NCBI GenBank assembly: GCA_026929865.2
Contig: CM049414.1
Location: 248,001-312,000 of the forward strand
Reading direction: 5' to 3'
DNA from: Hyperoplus lanceolatus
Lineage: Eukaryota; Chordata; Actinopteri; Uranoscopiformes; Ammodytidae
Length of the DNA: 64,000 bases
Shown here: one piece after another, positions 11,455-21,250 of the stretch
How positions within the stretch are numbered: position 1 is the first letter of the stretch
How the letters are laid out: each line of letters opens with the position of its first letter
Made by a program: the position numbers and the translations under genes
Notes under the pieces: generated by a model
Databases searched by the model: none
The model's input: only the letters and a program-made list of their open reading frames with translations
What the model was told of the DNA's origin: nothing

Positions 11455-11770
11455 GAAGCATTCACATTTTTATTTGATGGATTGTATCTTATCTTTAAGA
11501 CTTTACAAACTTCATACCAGTAAAATAAATATACACTGAGAGAAGTACTTCATTTTATCACATACATTGAGGTTTTTGAGGAGGCCTGTTCAGCCTCTCC
11601 CTCCAAAGGTGTCCCAATGGTGTGTTAGCTTCCCCAGTGGTACCGCGTCTTGGGGTCCTCGGGGCGGCTTTTTTGATGTCGTCTGAAATGAGAGTTAAAA
11701 AGAGAAAATAACAATACTACTTAAAGCTTATATGGCACTGAAAAAAAGAGAGGCCGTACAGACTCACCGA
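11455..11770. repeat. Tandem duplicate unit, copy B
   Basis: This is the direct repeat of 10195-10500. It lies upstream, on the minus strand, of the recombinase-like exons, showing that at least two copies of the gene's 3' region sit in tandem. A short segment at 11770-11850 continues with degraded sequence. Confidence 0.8.
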
Positions 11771-12159
11771 GTAGAGGGGCGTTTTTCCCAAAGTTTTTAA
11801 CAAGGGACTGGTGACCAAGGACTGTCCTGCTCATGTCCTTGAGGAGTTATTTCAGCTTCCGGATGACCACCGTCAGGTGCCCGTTTGATATCCTTGAGTA
11901 TTTCTTAGTTATTTTACATGTATTTTTATTGTTTGTTAGAAGAGATGTACAATGTCTCACAGGTTGTAATATTTCACAATGGTTTACATTTCTTTTGGCG
12001 ACAATGTAACAAGAATTGTAGCATTTTGACAATTTACATTTTTTTACAAACCCCATCCAACCTTAACAATCCCTGTGCCGATGTAAAAAATGAAATAAAT
12101 AAATAAATCAAAAATAAATAAAGTGTGTGTGTGGGGAGGGGGTCTCCTAAGATGAAAGT

Positions 12160-12620
12160 GTCTGCTTCATGTTAAAGAGAACCTATTATGCTTTTTCAAC
12201 TTTTATAGCCTATAAATGTTGTTATAATGATTTATAGTCATGTTTAACTAAGTCATGTTTTACTAAAGTGACATGTAATGACTTACATGCATTTAGACAT
12301 ATTCCCTGCTGACCTTCTGGGGTGGCTGTGCAGAGCGCAAAACACAAGGACAGCCGGTCGCGATTCACTCTACGTAGTTCAATCCGGATCTTTCCATGTA
12401 TGGCAATACTGCAACGTGCTCAGGCACGCTCCTGCCATGCCCCCACCTGCCTGCTCAAATCTGCCCGCGCCTGCTGGAAGTCTTCCGGAAGGTAACCAAT
12501 CACAACGGAGTGGGATTGGCAGGGGGGCGAGGGGGTGGAGACTAGTCTTGCAAACCCCCCCCCGTGTCCCTGTGCCCAGGCCATGTAAAAACTCACAGAA
12601 GCTCTCCTTTAAAAGTTAAA
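12160..12620. mobile_element. MITE-like repeat with TTAAAGAGAACCTATTATG end, copy 1
   Basis: The left end TTAAAGAGAACCTATTATGC (12171 on) is a common fish repeat tip. The interior shares GGTAACCAATCACAACGGAG with the copy at 18600-19068, in the same orientation. The right end decays to CTCTCCTTTAAAAG. No coding capacity is recognised. Confidence 0.55.
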
Positions 12621-12972
12621 AAAAAAAAAAGTCAAAGTTTTCATTGTTTCGTTTGTGTTTTTAAACTTATATACAGTCTATTGTTAATACCAGAGCCTTT
12701 TTTTTTTTCAGCTTGAACTGTTAGCTATGCTCCCCATGCGATTTACGGTGGTACTGCAACGTTTGGTCCGTATTCGCAAGCTTGTAGAATACATGCAGAA
12801 ATACAGACAAACTGTACGTAGAGTACTTACAGAAGGCTCCGTCCGTATCCGTATTTGATCTCATTGAGCACAAACCCCAACCTCAGCGATTTTTACCAGC
12901 ATCCAATAAGGAAGTTTCTTCTCTCTTCTCATTGACTCCAATGTTAAACATGCCGTTTTCACAGCATTATTA

Positions 12973-13865
12973 CACTGTGTGCACAATTATTAGGCAAGTT
13001 GTATTTTTGAGGATTAATTTTATTATTGAACAACTACAGTGCTCTCGGTCAATCCAAAATGTTAATGAACCTAAACCTGAATGTTTACGAAAGTAAAAGT
13101 GAGGTGTTGTCTTTCTTACGAGAATATATATATGTTTTGCTATTATTAGGCAACTATTAGTGTGCAGAATTATTCTGCAACTAAATAAAAAAATAATTAA
13201 TTTTCCCATCTCACTTGTTTATTTTCATCTGTTAAAGTGAGAATTATAAAATACAAATTTCCGACATGTCAAAAAAAAACAGTGACCAATATAGCCAACC
13301 TTCTTTTCAATAACTGTCACAAGCCTTCCATTCATGGAGTTTGTCAGTTTCTTGATTTGTTGACGATCAACTTTTTGTGCTGCTTAAACGGGATATTTAC
13401 AGTTAAGGAAATCAGTACACCTCTCGGAACAGTGTCTGGGAGGCTGTGGTTGCTGCTGCACAAAAAGTTGATCGTCAACAGATCAAGAAACTGACAGATT
13501 CCATGAATGGAAGGCATGTGACATTTATTGAAAAGAAGGGTGGCTATATTGGTCACTGTTTTTTTTTGACATGTCGGAAATTTGTATTTTATAATTCTCA
13601 CTTTAACAGATGAAAATAAACAAGTGAGATGGGAAAATTAATTATTTTTTTTTTTAGTTGCATAAAAATTCTGCACACTAATAGTTGCCTAATAATAGCA
13701 AAACATATATATATTCTCGTAAGAAAGACAACACCTCACTTTTACTTTCGTAAACATTCAGGTTTAGGTTCATTAACATTTTGGATTGACCGAGAGCACT
13801 GTAGTTGTTCAATAATAAAATTAATCCTCAAAAATACAAATTGCCTAATAATTGTGCACACAGTG
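12973..13865. mobile_element. Fold-back IS630-Tc1-type transposon
   Basis: The element starts CACTGTGTGCACAATTATTA at 12973 and ends with its complement at 13865. Both ends touch TA. Arms of ~410 bp (12973-13384 and 13451-13865) are almost exact reverse complements around a ~66-bp spacer. Each arm codes for the same transposase C-terminus, so the element is a palindrome of one 3' half. No catalytic core is left. Confidence 0.88.
13419..13610 (+). pseudogene. Transposase C-terminus in fold-back element
   Basis: The plus strand reads NSVWEAVVAAAQKVDRQQIK, then KLTDSMNGRHVTFIEKKGGY, before a stop near 13610. The DSM-x-GR-x(3)-IEKKGG pattern resembles the end of IS630-Tc1-mariner transposases (DSMPRR and xKKGGxTxY). 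The mirror copy on the minus strand (13240-13384) ends at the spacer. The upstream catalytic part is missing on both strands. Confidence 0.65.
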
Positions 13866-13867
13866 TA

Positions 13868-14516
13868 AACCTATTGCAGGCCTGGATTAAAAAACATTAT
13901 AGTCTGTTTGTTTAGGTCATATCTCCATGACAACACTGAGGGGGGTGAATTTTTTTGGACCACGCTAGTTTTTATTCTTTTGGAAGTTAAAATGTATTGC
14001 CGCGATCTCTTGAGTGACAGCTCTCCGCCCGTTGTCCCTCACTTTGCTTTGGAGGTATATGTCAGCTATCTCCCTCCCCCCGACGTGAGGCGGAGTACAA
14101 ATCTCACAAAATGGCGACACGCATAAACCAGGATTATTGGATGCCGTGTGAATAACTGAGGTCAGCCCGGATGCTACATCCATATTATTTATTATCTATG
14201 GTTGAGCATAAAGGAGCCTTAACGGGCCTCCATTGTAATGGTATAACGACAATTTGGAACTGTGGTATTCGTTTTATGAACAACGGGCCGTTTGACTAAT
14301 CACTAAAGACCCCTACACATGATGATTGTATCAGTGCCTGCACCAAGAGTGATGGGCCATCACTGCAAAGCTGACTGACACCAGAACATAGGAGCTGAAT
14401 TATGAGCACTGGTAAACAATTGAGTCTATGCTTCCTGGGCTGGATTCCCTCTAAAGTGCCAGTATTGCTCTGTCTGGTGAGCCATAAATTACGTATCAAT
14501 GTCAATAGTGTTCCCC
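13868..14516. other. Unassigned spacer
   Basis: No gene is recognised. The open frames on both strands lack conserved motifs. Confidence 0.4.
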
Positions 14517-15636
14517 CAGTGTTTCCCCCAGAAAATGTCTTTCAAGATGGTCACTGTCCAGGGTCATGGGAGGCAAAAATGTTGGTGGTATTTTGCTCAA
14601 AGATGCCAATGCGCAGTAAAGAAATAAACAACTGCTTATTTGAATACAAAAATACAACAGACCACTAACCTTACAGTTGTGCAATTTTGTTTGCTATGTG
14701 CAGGTACACATTTTGTGCAAAAATGCAGATAGTACAAAGCACAAATAAAGAAAACTTCTACTGTTTTGGTGCAATACTGTGCACCAAAACACTATACACA
14801 CTAAATCCAAATAATTGACGATACACTTAATATGTGTATGCACATCAAAGTGCTTTTTGGATGGGGGGGCTGTTGTGCTATTATTGTGGACAATAGGCCT
14901 ACTGTGATGCGATAGCCTATAATTCATTAATGGTTATTTAGAGCCTACTTGCTTGATTTCTTTTTAAATACAGAGTTATTTCCCAATTTAAAACATAAAA
15001 ATAAAGCAGCATTGAAAATTCAGAAAATAAATCTTCTTGGCCTACACTAGCATGCTGTTTTACAAATAACTCAATAGTTTAAATATTAAATACAATGTGT
15101 TTTCCTGCCTGGTCCATCACTCTCATGCATTCATCAAACTTTTCTCTGCGCTGTCTGAGCTGATAGATAGGTTGTGTTGCCACGGTGATGTGGAGTCTTA
15201 AACTGTTCTAGCTTTACAGAGCACTTCTTTCTGTTCAGCTAAATATCCCCATAGAGCCGCACTGCGTTTATTATCGCCACCAGTTAAATGTCGGTTTGCT
15301 TCTGCTCGTTTAACTCTCCTGTGTGCATGCCGTAGTCGTGCACGGTGCGGTACAATCGCGCGCGCAGAGCCGCAGACACAGATCAGCTGATAGAGAAACA
15401 CTTGGAGACACATGCGCACATTTATTTACCGCAAATCGTGGCCTTTCGCGCAGTTATGACCATGCACAAGCACACATCACGCTTGCCAGTACATTAATTG
15501 TGCAGCACAAAAAAAAATATATTAAATTATTATTATTATTATTTATTTTTTGGGGGGGGGGTCGGTCGGTAGTCAAGGCGGGGGGCTGGCGTTGCTAAGG
15601 CGGCCACCTTAGCCATAAAGCGCTGGGGAAACACTG
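14517..15636. mobile_element. Non-autonomous element with CAGTGTTTCCCC ends
   Basis: It begins CAGTGTTTCCCCCAG at 14517 and ends CTGGGGAAACACTG at 15636. A 7-bp direct repeat GTTCCCC flanks it (14510-14516 and 15637-15643), which supports a real insertion. Inside are AT-rich stretches and a G-run near 15550, but no transposase. It shares its tip with the element at 4675-6368. Confidence 0.65.
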
Positions 15637-15793
15637 GTTCCCCATCACCATGATTTTGTTGAACAAGTAGATGAATAAATACGGTACAGAAAAAGAGTAA
15701 ATGTCATTTAAAGGATTTGTATGCACACATTTTTTGTTTGGATATGACAATGACAATAACAAAACAGATACACAAAGGCCTACTACTTTCAAT

Positions 15794-16060
15794 ACGTCCA
15801 TTCAATTATCTCCACTATGCATCTCAACTAAAGCTACATGTGTGGCGCTGCTTGCCTCTGCCCTTGATCCCCGCCACAAGCACCTCAGCTTTCTACACAT
15901 GGACATGCAACAGGCTGTAAGAGAACGACTGCCACAGGCCAGGCCTCTTCCTGGGCTGGATCAACTCAACCAAACCAGAGGACAAACTGCTTGATGACTT
16001 TCTTTGGAGTTGGCTATGGAGAGGCTGCAGAGATTAGTGACAAGCTGGAAAGTTAAAACT
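15794..16060 (+). pseudogene. hAT transposase fragment
   Basis: The plus strand reads CVALLASALDPRHKHLSFL, then QQAVRERL. This matches the well-known ALDPRxKxLxFL segment near the C-terminal part of hAT (Ac/ZBED-type) transposases. A frame change follows, with KLLDDFLW. Neither the BED finger nor the dimerisation domain is attached, so this is a relic. Confidence 0.7.
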
Positions 16061-16110
16061 GCATTCACTGTAAATCTCCACGTGTTGTGTGTTAGTGTGA
16101 CGTTGTCTAC

Positions 16111-17386
16111 TAGAGATGTGGACATTTTACCATTACAAGATGCAGCGCGATAGATTCTGCATCAATGCAGAGACAGGGTATAATCGATGATTAACTGTCA
16201 ACTCAAAACAATTGATAAAATGAGGTCTAGCCTATATGGAATTTAATGAATATGAAAGTGGGTGAAAATTTGGGAGACATGTCCCCGGTGAAGATTCCAC
16301 TCAGAAGATTTGGGCTGAAGCCCTGGTAAAATGACCTGGAGAGGGAACTGTAGCTCTCTGCCAGGTTTCTGTCAGGAATATTACAAACAATGCACATTTC
16401 CCGATCTATTTTGTTTAAAAAGCATAAAGTAAAATGTACTACCTTTTACACTTAAAACCTCTTCCCTGAAAAAGTAGTCATGTACACTGTGCAGAAATAT
16501 AGAAACACATTGCAGATGCATGGAGAACCGTTTTTTTATAATCTAATCATTGGTGAATAGTGTTGTACGGTGTACCGATACTAGAACGGTACTGAGATGC
16601 CACACCGTTAAAAACTGTACTTTTGCAGGTTTTATCAGTATCATTACTTAAAACACAATGTTTATAATGGCTTTATTTCTGAGTTACATCAATTAGCTAC
16701 AGCGGGCAGCATGTCACTGTGTACTGAATGCAGGTAGGGTGGGCGGGGTTTATTTTACGAACACACACGTATGTTCTTCAGCGTTTACAGGGACCGTAAG
16801 AGAGTGACATGGCTGAAAGTTATAAAAGGAGACGCACGGATCAATATATGGAAATAATTTGCTTATGTTCAGGACAGTCAGGGCATAACAAACCAACGGA
16901 CACGTTCAGGCATGTCAGCAAACAATGTTTCAAAGCTAGGCAGACCAAGGGAGCAAACACCTTGCTGAAAGACACGTTGACTTGTTTAGAGAATTCAAGG
17001 AATGACAGTTAGTCGTATGTGGTAGATGAATTTAATGCCTTCAGATATATTTTTATTTATTCAACCCTTTTCATTCTCAATAGAAGTGAAACAAGTGCTT
17101 ATTTGTGACGAGTGAATTTGTGTCACGTTTGACGAGGCAATTAGGGGCAAGACGGCTTACACCTCAAATACACTGTAAATCTCTGAAATACTCTGAAAAT
17201 CATTTGGTTGGCCACACTGGCATTTCTCAGCGCCATTCGCCTCCGAAGCCATGGGTTAGTAACAACCTCATGAATGCTTAATTGAACACATTAAAACCTT
17301 AATAATATTGTATCTAAGTGATTATTTTGGTATTGTGAATACTCGAAATAATCGAATTGTTTGGCCAATAAAGATTCACACCTCTA
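16111..17386. mobile_element. Probable hAT-type element with TAGAGATGTG ends
   Basis: TAGAGATGTGGACATT at 16111 and the complement of ATTCACACCTCTA ending at 17386 form imperfect inverted ends of the common fish TAGAGGTGTGAAT type. Within it, 16560-16620 (TGTTGTACGGTGTACCGATA) is the end of another common repeat. The Harbinger-like coding segment begins only 9 bases after the right end. Confidence 0.4.
16809..17012 (+). pseudogene. Possible BED zinc-finger relic of a hAT transposase
   Basis: A 67-codon frame starts MAESYKRRRTDQY and later has KQCFKARQTKGANTLLK, which recalls the TKGxNTxNLLKHL segment of BED fingers in hAT transposases. The second Cys and the His pair are not in frame, so the domain would not fold. 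The flank contains the fish repeat tip TGTTGTACGGTGTACC. Confidence is low. Confidence 0.3.
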
Positions 17387-17394
17387 GTGTCTGC

Positions 17395-17660
17395 TTTTTA
17401 CTGGATAGTGGATGAGGTGACAGAGGCCATTAAGGAAGCTCTCCTCCCTACCTGCATGTCTGTGCCCAGAAGAGAGGAGCAGCTAACCATTGTGGAGGAT
17501 TTCCAGAGCAGATGGAATTCTGCAGGCTGCATAGGAGCTCTTAATGGAAAACGTGCAACTGCTTCTGGGTCTGCATACAACGTTATAAAGGCACCCAGTC
17601 CATTGTGCTGATGGCCTTAGTAGACGCCAACCACATGATCTGTGTAATTAAGGGGCCACT
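17395..17660 (+). pseudogene. PIF/Harbinger transposase fragment (HARBI1-like)
   Basis: The plus strand reads VTEAIKEALLPTCMSVP, then DFQSRWNSAGCIGALNGK, and after a frameshift GTQSIVLMALVDANHMICV. This is the CIGALDGKH region of Harbinger-type nucleases, where the Asp of GALDGKH is catalytic. Here it is Asn (GALNGK), followed by a small frame break, so the copy is dead. About 85 codons remain. Confidence 0.8.
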
Positions 17661-17974
17661 CACACTAGGGCCGCGGCCCCGTGCCCGAGCTCATTTGCAT
17701 ACTAGAGTCTAGAACGTTTGGCTAGTGTGACCACTCCATCCGTATTCCAGCACGGAACAGCCCCATGGGAACAGCCCCTTGGCCATGGCACACTTGGGAG
17801 AGGTGTGCCGTGGCCAAAGTACAAATGCTAATGAGATGACACGCGCACAAGCAAGCGCACAGGCGCCATTCCTGACGTGAATTTATTAAGGATGCATTGT
17901 CCGTTAACGTCCGCTGCCTTTCTAGTCGGCACCAGAATTGCCCACCACTTGGACTGTAGCTACATACAATGGGT
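17661..17974. other. Repeat-like spacer
   Basis: It opens with GGGGCCACTCACACTAGGGC, a tip seen in some fish MITEs, and is GC-rich to about 17880. No second end is identified. Confidence 0.3.
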
Positions 17975-18625
17975 GAAAAAAAATGAATGGGAGTCTATGG
18001 AAAGTAATCTACTATTTTCTGGTACCATTCATTAAATGCCCTGGATTACATATATGTTTTGTATGGGTCTAAATGATAATTTTTCCTGTTAAGAGTTTGA
18101 CGGTATGTTGTATGATTATTCGTCTAACGGCTTTTGAAAAAATGTTACGAGAACAACTACAAGTCTTGTCGCCTCTGTGACGTCACCTCAACACATTCCC
18201 TCCACTGCTCGACTGACAGTGCAATGCTAATGGCTGGCGTGGACAACGCCAACAATCTCCCCATTCAAGAAATTGAAACTCTACACATGTCCACTTGTGT
18301 GGTGGTTTTTGCCACGCTGAAGACTTTTGTCTTGTCATTGAAAGAAAGCGGTAAAGTGCATTAAAGACACAGCCATGTTTCTGAGCTAAGCGGGTGCCAG
18401 TGGTGGTGACGTATATCATAAGTGTCAAGAGCAGCGAAGAGCTGTAGTCCACAAAAGCGCTCTGCACAAAACCTCACCGTATCCAGCTTCTACTCGCTAA
18501 ATTGTTCCATTCTTTGCACGAAAAAATACCATCTAAATCCATACAAACCATATGTGTAATCGAAGGCATTTCATGACTGGGACCAGAAAATAATACATTT
18601 CTTTACATTGACTACCGTTGTAATT
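17975..18625. mobile_element. MITE with ~100-bp inverted arms
   Basis: Bases 17980-18083 (CTACTATTTTCTGGTACC, then TACATATATGTTTTGTATGG) match the reverse complement of 18522-18622. The ~440-bp interior has no coding motif. Confidence 0.6.
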
Positions 18626-19074
18626 TTTCCAGCCGATAGGCCCCATGCCCTGGAAGTAAGGGACTTCCGCTTAACAGCTCTATGGCAGCCGGTCGAGCCG
18701 AACTCGTTCAAATTTCCTGATTGTTTCTGTCACGCTCGGGTCGTTTCTGTCATGTTTCCATGTATAGTAACGCTGCCGCTCAGGCAAGCTCCGGCTGCAT
18801 GCCCCCACCTTCCTGAAAATTTCCCGCCGCTGGAAGGAAGGTAACCAATCACAACGGAGTGGGGTTTGCAGCAGGGGGGGGAGGGGCGGAGAAGCTCAAA
18901 GCAGTGTGTAGAGAGAGACTGCTGTGCTCGCTAGGGTAAGAAGAAGAGTGTCCCGAAAATCTACATAGTTTTTTGTGATGTGATTCGTGTCAGGTTGCTC
19001 TATAGCAGTTTTTAACAAGAAATGAAGACCTGAAAAGTAGTATAATAGGATCTCTTTAATAATAAACAGCGGGT
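18626..19074. mobile_element. MITE-like repeat, copy 2, inserted in the R2-like ORF
   Basis: It shares GGTAACCAATCACAACGGAG with copy 1 at 12160. The right end reads AGTAGTATAATAGGATCTCT near 19060, the complement of the TTAAAGAGAxCCTATTATG tip. The R2-like reading frame loses its family resemblance at this border, so this element probably truncated it. Confidence 0.55.
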
Positions 19075-20628
19075 CACCCCTCAATTGATCTTTCGAGGTT
19101 AAATAAAGGAAAATTAACTTGCCGGAGGGTAACCTTTGAAGGTGACGTTGTGCGCGCATACACTTTGTGGGGCTAGACTTTCCTCCCTGAAGCAGGTCTT
19201 GCAAGTAACTGATCTCACTGTTGGTCCAAGCCGCCTTGGACCCCTTCGCTGCCTTAGTCTTACATTCCTCCATGTAGGCCCCGCGGTGCTTCACCCGCAT
19301 ATGTTGGCTCAGCCCTCTCTGAGATCCAAAGGTTTTCACGCACAGTCCGCACGGCTGGCCCACCTGTTGTTCTCCTTTTCTGAACACAGTCCCGCATTGG
19401 GCTGCATGGTGCACTGCCGAAGCTGCCAGTCGACATGAGGTTGCACATCTTCTGCATATGTACAATGTCTTTCTCGGTCGATGTACCTTTCTGAAGTGGT
19501 CTGCAGCCTCCTTCAGAGTAGCAAGGGCTATTTCGCATAGGGTACAAGTTTGCCCTAGCCACGGTACCCTTATGCCGAGGATCACGGTGTTGGGCAGGGC
19601 CTTCTTGGTGGCCCAAGAGTTCTTCCAGTCCTTATCCCAGCTCATCAGGAGTAAGCTCTCTTTTGCCTTAGACGTGGGGAACAGGACACGCTTGGCCATG
19701 CACCTGTTTTTCGCTTTTGTAGGGCTTGACCTACTCACTGTTCCTGGTGCCAAGCCCAGGGCTCTCACTGCCAACAAGGCACGATCACGGATCGTCGTTT
19801 TCCTTAGGCGGCCCGGACTGAGGGACAGAGAGCCTTCCCCCAGCCTGGATCGGACGAAACCCGGAGGTACTCTCCGGGACGGAGTGGTCATTTTGGGAAA
19901 GTGCAGCCCAAAATTCCTAGTGTAAGCGCTGTTGCGGGAGTATCACTGCCAATTAACTGCTCGTTTGGAATCCTCAGATAGTTAAGTAATTATGGTCTCC
20001 ACATTCAACATTTCCCGCCACCTGGATACAGTATCGAAAATTGATCATCATTGCAAGGTCTTTAGGATATCGGCATATCCACGCTGTCAGAAGGGCGACC
20101 AGCGTTCCACTTGAACCAATTGCTGGTATGGTATCAAGTGACAGCATCCACTCCCCCAGGTTAAAGCAGTTTCGGGGACAATGTCCCCTCATGGTTTGCA
20201 TGTAGTTGTTGCCTGGACTGCCAGAAAAACAGGCCCTGGGTCGAGAAGGCAATCCCTGTCCATTAGGCACAAAATCGAGGCAATCAGCTGGAAAGGTCCC
20301 CTCAAAAACGGGTTCGGTTTCGGAGTGGTCCCCAAGGTGCGCGCGTCCCTAGCCCGCTCAGGCGTCCCCTATCCACAGGGCCCACAGTAGTGGCAGCCCC
20401 AGGGGGTGATGTCCCCTCATTGCTCACATGTGGTAATTGGGGGTTCCCTGTTGGCCCACGCACCCACCCCAATGCTTCCAGTATACCGGGCTTGTCCCTT
20501 CCAAATCGGAACCATGGTTGTCTTTCAACAGTCATCCAAACGTTCTTGGTATCATCTCATCTGTCTGCTCAGATGGACCTCCTCGTGGCGCCACTTAGCT
20601 TGATGCCGGCTTATCGGCCGAGAGGCAA
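19075..20628 (-). mobile_element. R2-type non-LTR retrotransposon, 5' part
   Basis: The minus strand runs from an 18S rRNA junction near 20628 through ~740 nt of untranslated sequence to an ORF starting at 19891. The ORF has the finger arrangement of three-zinc-finger R2 elements. The reverse transcriptase and endonuclease parts are missing, lost at or before the repeat beginning near 19074. The leader repeats the motif ATGTCCCCTCAT (plus strand, 20182 and 20411). R2 leaders normally carry an HDV-like self-cleaving ribozyme; I cannot confirm one here by eye. Confidence 0.72.
19089..19891 (-). CDS. R2-like retrotransposon ORF, N-terminal fragment
   Basis: This is the N-terminal DNA-binding part of an R2-type polyprotein. 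Counting from Met at 19891, the first finger is C116-x2-C119-x12-H132-x4-H137. The second is C146-x2-C149 with H162 and C166. The third is C181-x2-C184-x12-H197-x4-H202. A Myb-like stretch follows at W222 (WTNSEISYLQDL). The order CCHH, CCHC, CCHH plus Myb matches what is known of three-finger R2 elements, whose fingers and Myb read the rDNA target. An open frame continues to 18896, but residues past ~260 look like read-through into a MITE. The start is the first ATG; R2 proteins may also start without a standard AUG. Being next to 18S rDNA supports the call. Confidence 0.75.
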
Positions 20629-20860
20629 CCCCGCATGGGTCTTGGGTCTGATAAATGCACGCATCCCCGAAGGTCAGCGCTCGTTGACATGTATTAGCTC
20701 TAGAATTGCCACAGTTATCCAAGTAACGTTGGAGCGATCAAAGGAACCATAACTGATTTAATGAGCCATTCGCAGTTTCACTGTACCGGCCGTGTGTACT
20801 TAGACTTGCATGGCTTAATCTTTGAGACAAGCATATGCTACTGGCAGGATCAACCAGGTA
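20629..20860 (-). rRNA. 18S rRNA, 5' terminal fragment (~232 nt)
   Basis: On the minus strand 20860 begins TACCTGGTTGATCCTGCCAG, the universal 5' end of eukaryotic 18S rRNA. It continues through GCATATGCTTGTCTCAAAGA, GCGAATGGCTCATTAAATCA and CTAGAGCTAATACATG to about ACCCATGCGGGG near 20629. There it leaves the 18S consensus. Small differences from the vertebrate consensus (for example AACGTTACTTGG) suggest a non-functional or diverged copy. The rest of 18S is absent. Confidence 0.95.
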
Positions 20861-21250
20861 GCCCCTCGCTTCGCGGGGGGTGGCCGGACATCCGGCGCAC
20901 CCGCCAACCGCGCGCAGAGGTGCGGGGGCCCTGCCGTGGACTCCCAGCCCTTGCGGGCGTGGAGGCGTCAGGGCCTGATATCGATTAGTGGGGTCCCGTG
21001 GGTTGCGGGTAGGGTTTGAAAAACATTGTGTTCACCGGAGGCCCCGCCGCAGTACGGGTGGGCTTCCCCGGGAGGAAGCCACCACCCAGCGTCGGGGTCC
21101 GTCGTAGGACATCTGGGGGAGACTTGATCCCGCTACCGAGCGGTCGACCGTGAGGAGACGGGGGGCCGCTAACCCGCAGGCCGGAGGAACCGTCCGCCCG
21201 AACACCAGCTGGGCTGGCCGGCGGAGGCCCTCCGATGGCGGGTCACGTAT
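20861..21250 (-). other. 5' external transcribed spacer of rDNA (probable)
   Basis: A strongly GC-rich block lies immediately upstream of the 18S 5' end on the minus strand and stops abruptly near 21250, where AT-rich DNA begins. Position and composition fit a 5' ETS fragment. No RNA polymerase I promoter can be recognised by eye. Confidence 0.6.

Noticed and set aside
12970..13868. Four small ORFs that mirror each other on the two strands
   Set aside because: They are a by-product of the fold-back palindrome; only the transposase C-terminal frame carries family motifs.
18896..19088. C-terminal ~65 codons of the long minus-strand ORF with the zinc fingers
   Set aside because: The sequence here belongs to the MITE-like repeat; family resemblance ends near 19110, so the extension is chance read-through.
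19458..19925. 155-codon plus-strand ORF opposite the zinc-finger ORF
   Set aside because: It is antisense to the R2-like coding sequence, whose finger motifs fix the true strand.
20629..20860. Conserved block considered as a novel structured RNA
   Set aside because: It is the 5' end of 18S rRNA, identified by TACCTGGTTGATCCTGCCAG.
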